From NCBI GenBank assembly GCA_023382535.1, contig JAHDWA010000085.1:1-35570 (forward strand): a DNA stretch of 35,570 nt, written 5' to 3'. Within the stretch, counting starts at the first letter, position 1; each line of letters starts with the position of its first letter. Shown in pieces: positions 7,681 through 14,484 of the stretch. Origin of the DNA: Anaerolineae bacterium (lineage in GTDB: Bacteria; Chloroflexota; Anaerolineae; 4572-78; J111). The position numbers and the translations under genes were made by a program. The notes under the pieces were generated by a model. It saw only the letters and a program-made list of their open reading frames with translations. It made no database searches and had not been told where the DNA came from.

Positions 7681-9093
7681 TTAGGGCAGATAAAGTACCT
7701 GGCCGACAAACAACTGGTTAGGATTAGCCAGGCCATTGGCTGCGGCAATCGCCTCAGCCGAAACGCCGTAACGCCGGGCAATTGAATAAAGAGTTTCACC
7801 GGCGCCCACGGTGTGTGTCCCGGCGACGCCAGGCATAGTTCCAGGCGCCGGATAGTAGCTGTCCTCCTGCCCTGGCTGGGCGTAACCCTGGCCCGGCTGT
7901 TGATAATAGCCATCTGTGGGCGGTTGTGCATATCCTTGCCCGGGCTGTTGGTAATAACCATCAACAGGCGGCTGCTGCGGATAACCCTGGCCGGGCTGTT
8001 GGTAATAACCATCTACGGGCGGCTGCTGCGGATAACCCTGACCGGGCTGTTGGTAGTAGCCATCCATAGGAGGTTGTTGGTAATACCCTTGATCGGGCTG
8101 TTGATAGTAACCGTCTACCGGGGGCTGCTGGGGATAGCCTTGATCGGGCTGTTGGTAGTAGCCATCCATTGGCTGCTGGGGATAGCCCTGATCAGGTCCA
8201 TAACCATTTTGGGGCAGGGTAGGAAAGCTGCCATTATTACCGGGAATAACCAACGGCTGGCCTTCGCGGATGATGTAGGGATAAACAATATTATTGGCGC
8301 TGGCAATCGCCTCTACCGAGCTTCCGAAGCGCATGGCAATACTAAACAGGGTATCGCTGGGGGTGACAATATAAACATTGCCCGGCCCGCCGGGGACAGC
8401 CGGAACAGGAGCGGGAGCGTAACTGTTATCACCATAGGGTGCAGGATAAGTCTCGCTGCCATCAGGGATTGTCAGCGCCTGGCCGATTTGCACCAGGTCA
8501 GAAGTCAGGCCATTGGCCGCTGCGATGGCCTCAATGCTGGTGCCGTAGCGCTGGCTGATACTGAACAGTGTATCCCCTGCTTGAACCGTGTAAGTACCCC
8601 CTGGGCTGGCCGCCGGAATTACCGGGTTGGTTTCGCTGACCGGAGGGTTAGCCGCAATGGGACCCTCTTCTGGAAGCTGTTCCGGCGTCGTTGCGTCTAC
8701 CACGATGGATGGGGCGGGCGCTTCAGCCTCGGGCGCGCTCGCCTCTGCCGCCGGAGCGGCGGCCGCCTCGCTCTCGTCGGCTTTCTGCTCAGTAGAAGCG
8801 CTGGGCGGCTGGGCAGTCGGAGCTACAAGCTCGATGGGTTCAGCCTCGGCTTCGCTGGCCGCTAATGCCGCCGGAGTCATTGTTGCTTGGACGCTGAGGA
8901 CAGTCGCTACGGCAGTAGCCTCGCTAACCAGAGTGCTGTCCTGCGCTCCCAAAGGAGCAAGCGTGGGAGGCAGCGCCTCCAGGGGACTCATATCTGAAAC
9001 CTCGCTGTTATCCCGGGCTAATTCACAGCCGGTTAAAACAAAAACTAGGGCCAGGACAAGCAGAAAATAAAGGGGTTTGGACGAGCTTGTCAT
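7681..9093 (-). CDS. LysM-domain lipoprotein with Tyr/Gln/Pro-rich repeat linker
   Basis: 470 residues from ATG at 9093, chosen because AAGGAG lies 6 bases upstream; longer in-frame starts lack this. The signal peptide ends in a lipobox L-T-G-C with C23, so it is a membrane-anchored lipoprotein. An Ala/Glu/Pro-rich segment is followed by two LysM domains ('YTVQAGDTLFSISQRYG...', 'YIVTPSDTLFSIAMRFG...'), then about 110 residues of near-identical 14-17-residue units of the type DGYYQQPGQGYPQQPPV, then a third C-terminal LysM ('HTVGAGETLYSIARRYG...VGQVLYLP'). LysM domains bind N-acetylglucosamine glycans, typically peptidoglycan. No hydrolase domain is present, so it is likely a structural or scaffold wall-binding protein. 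It has its own promoter-like site and terminator. Confidence 0.93.
   Translation of the reverse strand: MTSSSKPLYFLLVLALVFVLTGCELARDNSEVSDMSPLEALPPTLAPLGAQDSTLVSEATAVATVLSVQATMTPAALAASEAEAEPIELVAPTAQPPSASTEQKADESEAAAAPAAEASAPEAEAPAPSIVVDATTPEQLPEEGPIAANPPVSETNPVIPAASPGGTYTVQAGDTLFSISQRYGTSIEAIAAANGLTSDLVQIGQALTIPDGSETYPAPYGDNSYAPAPVPAVPGGPGNVYIVTPSDTLFSIAMRFGSSVEAIASANNIVYPYIIREGQPLVIPGNNGSFPTLPQNGYGPDQGYPQQPMDGYYQQPDQGYPQQPPVDGYYQQPDQGYYQQPPMDGYYQQPGQGYPQQPPVDGYYQQPGQGYPQQPPVDGYYQQPGQGYAQPPTDGYYQQPGQGYAQPGQEDSYYPAPGTMPGVAGTHTVGAGETLYSIARRYGVSAEAIAAANGLANPNQLFVGQVLYLP
7868..8197 (-). repeat. In-frame tandem repeats coding DGYYQQP(G/D)QGYPQQPP units
   Basis: About six to seven copies of a 42-51-base unit within the LysM gene. 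Units differ mainly at G/D after YYQQP and by the presence of PQQPPV, PQQPM, YQQPPM or AQPPT, which points to expansion by slippage or unequal exchange followed by drift. Confidence 0.85.
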
Positions 9094-9134
9094 AAAAATC
9101 TCCTTCTGCCGATTTGATAACATCAGTAATTCGA

Positions 9135-9187
9135 CATAACTCTGCATAACGTTACATAATATTATCACAGGTGCAACATTACGTCAA
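9135..9187 (-). promoter_or_regulatory. Promoter of the LysM gene with a 10-bp-period direct repeat
   Basis: On the minus strand TTGACG (9187-9182) and TAATAT (9164-9159) are 17 bases apart, a good sigma-70-type pair. Immediately downstream, CATAA (plus-strand reading) recurs at 9135, 9145 and 9155, exactly one helical turn apart, which is a likely regulator site overlapping the start of transcription. Confidence 0.5.
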
Positions 9188-9203
9188 GTTGTACTTTGGT
9201 TCT

Positions 9204-9288
9204 GGCTCTGTCCCATATTTATGGTAATACAGGACACGTGAAGCGGGCAACTTGCTCTACAGGACTGCCCAAAATTTGGGACAGACCC
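9204..9288. mobile_element. 85-bp MITE-like element
   Basis: Left end 9204-9224 and right end 9269-9288 are inverted repeats: the right end read inward is GGGTCTGTCCCAAATTTTGG and the left end matches it at 18 of 20 positions with one gap. A 3-bp direct repeat TCT flanks the element (9201-9203 and 9289-9291). It is too short to encode a protein, so it is a non-autonomous element or the remains of an insertion sequence. No transposase with these ends is in the window. Confidence 0.5.
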
Positions 9289-9373
9289 TCTAGGCGACCG
9301 GCAGAGCGAAGAAGCCCGCGGAACTTGACCAAAAAAAAACTGCTGCCTTACTGGAAAAATGAAAAGCTTTGTT

Positions 9374-9401
9374 TTGACAAAAATTATATCCGAAATATAC
9401 T
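9374..9401 (+). promoter_or_regulatory. Sigma-70-type promoter of the solute-binding lipoprotein gene
   Basis: Perfect -35 TTGACA at 9374-9379 and -10 TATACT at 9396-9401 with a 16-base spacer, in an A/T-rich stretch about 80 bases upstream of the GTG start. Confidence 0.75.
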
Positions 9402-9472
9402 TTCTCTTATATTTTCAATACATTCTGAAAATTCAGTAAGAAAAGCTAATTTCAACTTAAATTCCAGATCAT

Positions 9473-9479
9473 GAGGAGG
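9473..9479 (+). promoter_or_regulatory. Shine-Dalgarno fixing a GTG start at 9486
   Basis: GAGGAGG lies 6 bases before GTG at 9486 and inside the codons of the longer ATG-9471 reading, so GTG-9486 is the probable start. Confidence 0.75.
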
Positions 9480-9485
9480 TTTGTC

Positions 9486-10448
9486 GTGAAATCAATAAAG
9501 TTGTGGCTCAGTTTGTTGTTGCTGCTGGTGCTGCCCCTGCTGCTGAACGCCTGTGCTTTTGGGCCTCAAGTTGCCCAGGAAAAGAAATTAAAACTGGGGT
9601 TATTGCCTATTCTGGACGTGCTGCCCTTCTATATCGCCCAGGATAAGGGCTATTTCGAGGCCGAAGGGCTGCAAGTGGAATTAGTGCCTGTCAAAAGCGC
9701 TCAAGAGCGGGATGCGCTGATACAGGCAGGTGAAATTGACGGTCAACTGAACGATCTTATCTCGACCGTGCTGCTTGACCGGGAGCAGGCCCAGGTCAAG
9801 ATAGTGGCTAAAGCTCGCGAGGCCTATCCGGATTTTCCTCAATTTCGGATTGTGGCCGCGCCGGGGGTGACGATCAGCGGCCCGGCTGATCTGGCTAACG
9901 TACCCATTGGGATCAGCCAGAACAGCGTGATCGAGTATATGAATGATCGCCTGCTGGTGGATTGGGGCCTGCCGGCCGATCAAATTGCGATTGAAGAGGT
10001 GAGCGCCATCCCCACCCGGTTTGAACTGCTCATGAACGGCCAGCTTAAAGCAGCCTTGCTGCCTGACCCGATGGGCCAGGCGGCCATTGCCGGTGGGGCC
10101 AGTCTGGTGATTGATGATGCCAAAATCCCGCAGTACTCTCAGAGCGTGTTATCTTTTAGCACCACTGCGCTGGAAAACAAGCCCGAGGCGGTCCGCGCCT
10201 TTTTGCGGGCCTGGAACAAAGCCGTGGCCGACCTCAACCAAGATCCCAACGCTTATCGGAATGTGCTCATCGAAAAAACTCGGGTCCCGGAAAGTATTCA
10301 GGGGACATACAATGTGCCGCCTTTCCCAGAAAACGAAATTACCAGCCAGGCCGAATGGGAAGATGTCGTTAAGTGGGCGCAGGATAAGGGCTTGATCGAG
10401 CAGCCGGTTGCCTACGATACAGCGGTAGACAAAAGTTTTATGCAGTAA
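9486..10448 (+). CDS. ABC-transporter solute-binding lipoprotein, NMT1/SsuA-like
   Basis: 320 residues from GTG at 9486 (ideal SD). The signal peptide ends in lipobox L-N-A-C with C23. The mature part begins 'KLGLLPILDVLPFYIAQDKGYFEAEGLQVELV', the classical start of the NMT1/THI5-like, nitrate/sulfonate/taurine family of periplasmic-binding-type proteins, and continues with 'AGEIDGQLNDLISTVLLDR' and 'LPDPMGQAAIAGGA'. It should capture a small anionic or heterocyclic solute outside the membrane for an ABC importer. No permease or ATPase gene lies next to it, so the partner is encoded elsewhere or the protein is a stand-alone sensor. It has its own promoter and a terminator hairpin directly after the stop. 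Confidence 0.92.
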   Translation: MKSIKLWLSLLLLLVLPLLLNACAFGPQVAQEKKLKLGLLPILDVLPFYIAQDKGYFEAEGLQVELVPVKSAQERDALIQAGEIDGQLNDLISTVLLDREQAQVKIVAKAREAYPDFPQFRIVAAPGVTISGPADLANVPIGISQNSVIEYMNDRLLVDWGLPADQIAIEEVSAIPTRFELLMNGQLKAALLPDPMGQAAIAGGASLVIDDAKIPQYSQSVLSFSTTALENKPEAVRAFLRAWNKAVADLNQDPNAYRNVLIEKTRVPESIQGTYNVPPFPENEITSQAEWEDVVKWAQDKGLIEQPVAYDTAVDKSFMQ

Positions 10449-10453
10449 CAGAG

Positions 10454-10488
10454 AAGGAGCGCGACGATGAGGTCGCGCTCCTTTAATA
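10454..10488 (+). terminator. Hairpin terminator between convergent genes
   Basis: 12-bp perfect stem AAGGAGCGCGAC / GTCGCGCTCCTT (10454-10465 and 10472-10483) with loop GATGAG, followed by TAATATTTAATT. The T-tract is weak; it serves the plus-strand lipoprotein gene best. Confidence 0.75.
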
Positions 10489-10489
10489 T

Positions 10490-13090
10490 TTAATTCTCGG
10501 CGGTCTCCTTCGGGGACACCCATTCCGTAAAGAGCGGGGTCAGGTCGCAGGCGCAGTGCTGTTCGGCAAGCTGCTGGAAAGTGTCGCCGGTGGCGATGCC
10601 CCATTTGAAGGTCTGGTAATAGTCGCGGAGGAAGGCGGCGAAGGTTTCCTGGCCCATCGTCTCGGCCAAAAGCTCGACAAAGAGCGGCCCGCGCCCGTAG
10701 ACAATCGCTCCGTAGCTGCTCTCGTCATAAGCGGCCACCGGCAGGCCGATCGGGATATCCGCCCGATCCAGGCGCTGCCAGCGGCGCTCCAGAGAGCGGC
10801 GAAAGCCGTTCGCGCCGGCCTCGCCGTAGACATCCTGGTAATATAACAGGGTAGCGTACTGCGCCAGGGCCTCATCCAGCCACGGCTCGTCCACCTGATC
10901 ATTGCCCACCTCGCTGTAAAACCATTGGTGGGCTACTTCGTGAGCAACCACCCCTTCCAGGAGCGAGCCGGTCGCTGCGCCTCTGACCTGGCCGTTCGGG
11001 TCATATAGATCAATCAAAATGGCGACAATGCCGGGGTACTCAACACCCAGGGCAAAGGTAGTGGTGCTGACCAGATCAAATTCGGTGAAGGGATAAGGAC
11101 CAAATCGCCCGTTAAAGCTTTCCAGGGCCGCCTCAGCCTGGTTTAAGACGATTTCCGCACCTGCGGCTAATTCGGTTGGGGCGTAACTGTTGACGGTGGT
11201 CTGCCCAACCGTCCGGCTGACCGGACTATAGCGATCGCTGGCGACCAGGTAAAAATCGCGGACCGGGCCGGCGGCAAAGGTGACGACCTGCTGTGAGCCG
11301 GTCTGCTCTTGGCTGGCGGCTATGCCCGAAGCGACCAGGGTTTGGCTGATAGGCGCCGTGACCCGCGCCAGGTAGAAACTGGTATCGGCGTAGACAACAT
11401 CGCCGATGAAGGGGGCAATTTCCACGTTCCAGCCTTCATCGTCGTAAACGGGAATCAGCGGGTAGAAGTGAGCCAGCGCCAGCACCCCGTCCTTGAAGGC
11501 AAAGGTCCCATAATTGCCGCCCTCGCCGTTGGGCGCTTGCACGGCAAAGTCCATTTGCATCACAACCGACTGGCCCGGCGGCAGGGCCGGGGACAGCGGT
11601 ACGCGCATGGCGCTCTGGTCCAATTCGTAGCTTGGCTCGACCGCCTGGCCGTTCACCTTAACTGCCGATACAGTGCTGGAACCTTCGGCCAGGTTAGGAA
11701 ACAGGCGAAAGTAGATCTCCGCCAGCGGTACGTCTTCGCGATTAGTGTAAAGAACTTCCTCTCGTCCTTGCAGGTTGACCAGATCGTCACTCAATTGCAC
11801 GTCAAGGTGATAAACGGTTGCTCCAGGCAGTTGGTCCAGAACATTCTGTTCGCTGTCAATCAGGCCGGCGCGAAAGGGGGAGCGGTCATCCCAGGCACTG
11901 TCGAACAGGGAAGGGGTGGGGAGAACTGCTACCTCTTCGATTGGGGAGCCGGTGGCTGGATCATTGCGCTGCGTTACGCCGGCGGTGCGGATGACCACCA
12001 GCTTATCCGTGCCCGACTCCGCTCCCCAAACCTCGCCGGGGCGGCCCAGCAGTTGGCGCACGTTGGCGGTCGGGCTGGGTAGGGGGAAGACCTCAAATGT
12101 TTCTGCCGCCGGATCAAACCTGACCAACGCATTCGCCGCAAAGTCGCTCAGCCAGACCATGTCCTGTTCATCCACGTAAACGGCATAAGGCAGCGGCTGC
12201 TCCCCCGGAAGCCGCCATTCGCGCCACTCCTGGGTAGCCGGATCATACACAGCTACCTGCCCCGCGTTCCACTCGCTGACCCAAATCCGCCCCTGAGAAT
12301 CGGACCAGACTCGCCGCGCCCCTTGCTCTGGCGTGGGCGGGTCAAGGGGCGTAGCCGCGCCGCTTGCCAGGTCAACTTGGGCGATGTGGCTGCCCGCCAG
12401 CGAAGCATAGTAGACCTGACCGCCGGGTGTGGCGTCAATGCCGTAGGGGCCGCGTCCTCTGGGCGCGTCGAACACCTGCACCTCACCTGTAGCCGGATCA
12501 AGCCGCCCATAAATGCCGCTTTGGCCCGTAAACCACAGAATTCCCTGCCCATCAAATGCAGCCGTATTAAGGTTGGCGTAGCCGGTCTCTGCCGGCAAGG
12601 GGAAAAGCTGAACTTCTTCTGTGGCCGGGTCTACCCGGACGATGGCATTCAGGCCGCTGTCGGTGATCCAGGGGGCGCCATCCGGCCCGACAATCACGCC
12701 ATGAGGGGCCGACCCCTGGCCCAAAGCGATATGGTGAGTTTCACCCGTTTGCGGGTCCAGCCGGCCCAATTCTCCCGAAGCCTGGGCGGTATACCAGACC
12801 GGCCCATCCGGCGCGGGGGCGACATCGTGAGGGTGGGAGCCGGCCGGGACGGGATATTCCTGTAAAGTTGGTTCTATTATCGAGACGGTTGGGGCAGCAG
12901 TCGGCGCGGCAGGTGGGGTGGCGGTTGGTTTGGCAGGTAGAGTGGGTGAGGCTGGCGCAGCGGTGGCGGCAGCCAAGGCGGGGACTGTTGCCGGCGGCGG
13001 TTGACCCGCGCAGCCAATGAACAGAATTATCGCCGTTACAACATTAGTCGCTCTAAGACCCCCAGGTAAAATTTTTACAGATCGCTTCAT
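10490..13090 (-). CDS. Lipoprotein fusing a Vgb-like beta-propeller to an M1-family metallopeptidase
   Basis: 866 residues; ATG has AGGAG 6 bases upstream. A lipobox ends at C27 ('LFIGC'), followed by an Ala/Pro/Thr linker (about 30-70). Residues about 75-370 form repeats of the virginiamycin-B-lyase/SMP-30 propeller type ('HDVAPAPDGPVWYTAQASGELGRLDPQTGE', 'PHGVIVGPDGAPWITD'). Residues about 420-866 are an M1 (gluzincin) aminopeptidase-like module: substrate motif 'GVEYPG' (682-687), zinc site HEVAH (717-721) and the third ligand E740, giving the exact HExxH-x18-E pattern, then 'YGRGPLF'. It should be an active zinc peptidase outside the membrane, with the propeller as a binding or docking module. 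The fusion is unusual. The gene lies 93 bp after the methyltransferase gene 13184-14071 on the same strand. Confidence 0.93.
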   Translation of the reverse strand: MKRSVKILPGGLRATNVVTAIILFIGCAGQPPPATVPALAAATAAPASPTLPAKPTATPPAAPTAAPTVSIIEPTLQEYPVPAGSHPHDVAPAPDGPVWYTAQASGELGRLDPQTGETHHIALGQGSAPHGVIVGPDGAPWITDSGLNAIVRVDPATEEVQLFPLPAETGYANLNTAAFDGQGILWFTGQSGIYGRLDPATGEVQVFDAPRGRGPYGIDATPGGQVYYASLAGSHIAQVDLASGAATPLDPPTPEQGARRVWSDSQGRIWVSEWNAGQVAVYDPATQEWREWRLPGEQPLPYAVYVDEQDMVWLSDFAANALVRFDPAAETFEVFPLPSPTANVRQLLGRPGEVWGAESGTDKLVVIRTAGVTQRNDPATGSPIEEVAVLPTPSLFDSAWDDRSPFRAGLIDSEQNVLDQLPGATVYHLDVQLSDDLVNLQGREEVLYTNREDVPLAEIYFRLFPNLAEGSSTVSAVKVNGQAVEPSYELDQSAMRVPLSPALPPGQSVVMQMDFAVQAPNGEGGNYGTFAFKDGVLALAHFYPLIPVYDDEGWNVEIAPFIGDVVYADTSFYLARVTAPISQTLVASGIAASQEQTGSQQVVTFAAGPVRDFYLVASDRYSPVSRTVGQTTVNSYAPTELAAGAEIVLNQAEAALESFNGRFGPYPFTEFDLVSTTTFALGVEYPGIVAILIDLYDPNGQVRGAATGSLLEGVVAHEVAHQWFYSEVGNDQVDEPWLDEALAQYATLLYYQDVYGEAGANGFRRSLERRWQRLDRADIPIGLPVAAYDESSYGAIVYGRGPLFVELLAETMGQETFAAFLRDYYQTFKWGIATGDTFQQLAEQHCACDLTPLFTEWVSPKETAEN

Positions 13091-13183
13091 CTCTCACTCC
13101 TTCAGTAGCCCAATTGGAGATGAAATTCTACCTGAAGATGGGGTCAAAGAAAAGTAAGTGCGAAGCTGGTTTCAGGCTAACGC

Positions 13184-14071
13184 CTACCGCTGCGCTATGT
13201 AGACTATCCATTCGTCGGCATCATACAAGGGCAGCCGGTCCCAGGCCGGGTAAACGTCAACCGAGTTGAAACCAGCCTGGCACATCATTCTGCTCATCGT
13301 CTCCACTGAATAGGTCTGATCGCTCAGCGAGATTTCGGTTAACTCACCGGTTTCCAAATGAATAATGTAAAAGCGCTCAACCGACATCTCCTCGGTTTCG
13401 TGCCAGAAGCGCTCGCCCAGGTGCAAAAAGGGCCGGTCGCCCCACAGCCCTTTGTCGTCGGTAAACCACCATTCGCTGCGGGTCTTATCTACCCGCTCTT
13501 GGTTGAGCAGCTCAACGCAGAGCCTGCCCCCCGGCTTCAGAGTTAAGGCCAGATGGTTCAGCAGCGCCTGGGCCTCGGCTTTGGTGAAGACGGCCAGTTG
13601 TCCATAAAGCAAGAGCGCAGCATCGAACAGGGCCTGGCCGAAATCCATGCAGCGCACATCCTGCTCGATAAAGGTGCAGTGCTGAGCTAGGCCCTCGCTC
13701 AGAGCCAAATCTTTGGCATAAGCAATGGCCGCCGGGCTGAAATCCACCCCGATCACCTGGCAGCCCCGGCGAGCCAACTCGACAGCGTATAGCCCCGGTC
13801 CGCAGGTCACATCCAGCACCCGCTGGCCTGCTTGCAGGTTCAGCCTGGTCCAGAGCCACTCTAGCTGAGCCGCTCGCTCGGTGGCAACGCGGGTCGCCGC
13901 TCCGTGCGACTCGTCCAGGTGTTCGCGCAGCATCCGTTCGGAAAAAGCAGGCTCATGCCAGGGTAAATTTTTGGCCTCGGTCAAGGCGTCGAACCCATCA
14001 GGCCGGTGGTAAACTTTCCAGAGGGCTTCCGTTAGCAAACGGTTGACTCGATTTGATTTTGCGGTTGGCAT
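13184..14071 (-). CDS. Class I SAM-dependent methyltransferase
   Basis: 295 residues from ATG at 14071, chosen for AAAAGG 7 bases upstream; a longer in-frame start at 14149 lacks a site and its extra residues look non-coding. Motif I 'VLDVTCGPG' (85-93), acidic motif II 'VIGVDFSP', 'IEQDVRCMDF' and post-motif 'LKPGGRLCVELL' define a Methyltransf_25-type fold. About 75 residues precede the fold ('WHEPAFSERMLREHLDE'), typical of small-molecule methyltransferases of this group. The substrate is unknown. It precedes the propeller-M1 gene by 93 bp and may share its transcript. It is not closely similar to the methyltransferase at 456-1283. Confidence 0.88.
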   Translation of the reverse strand: MPTAKSNRVNRLLTEALWKVYHRPDGFDALTEAKNLPWHEPAFSERMLREHLDESHGAATRVATERAAQLEWLWTRLNLQAGQRVLDVTCGPGLYAVELARRGCQVIGVDFSPAAIAYAKDLALSEGLAQHCTFIEQDVRCMDFGQALFDAALLLYGQLAVFTKAEAQALLNHLALTLKPGGRLCVELLNQERVDKTRSEWWFTDDKGLWGDRPFLHLGERFWHETEEMSVERFYIIHLETGELTEISLSDQTYSVETMSRMMCQAGFNSVDVYPAWDRLPLYDADEWIVYIAQR

Positions 14072-14484
14072 AGAAGAACCTTTTGATGACTCTGTATTTT
14101 CATGCGCCGAGTCGCATTTTACTAAAATTTGGGTTATCGCCAAACTCACCTAAGCTGGTTCAATTCTGGGCGGAGCTATGGGGCTGGTCTGGTTTAGCCA
14201 TTGAGAGTAAAAACCCCGCAGATTCTAACCTGATTCATACTCTTTTCTTATGGAAATTCTGGGATTTCTATGTTACAGTATGGTTTATTCCCATAGCACA
14301 ACCTCTGATAGACTTCCCAACCTGCATCTGTTAAATCAGCACCAGCGCCTCAAAAGCTGCTACACCCTGCCGACTTGTCATAACCTCTAAGATTACCTCG
14401 TGCAAGGGGTCGTCCAGACCCCTTATACTGCTTTTTACAAGATAATAACTGGCTAGTACTTGATATCGGGGAGGGTTCTTTAAC
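14072..14484. other. Gene-free divergent intergenic region with a stem-loop
   Basis: 413 bases between the minus-strand methyltransferase gene and the giant plus-strand gene. It is A/T-richer than its neighbours. The clearest structure is a perfect stem-loop AAGGGGTC-GTCCA-GACCCCTT at 14404-14424, about 60 bases upstream of the giant gene's start and directly before TATACT. GGGGAGGG lies 9 bases before the ATG at 14485 as ribosome site. I see no convincing -35/-10 pair. Confidence 0.5.

Noticed and set aside
7813..8865. 350-codon plus-strand frame opposite the LysM gene
   Set aside because: Its repeats (LLVI/GRLLRI) are only the reverse complement of the DGYYQQP repeats; no start site.
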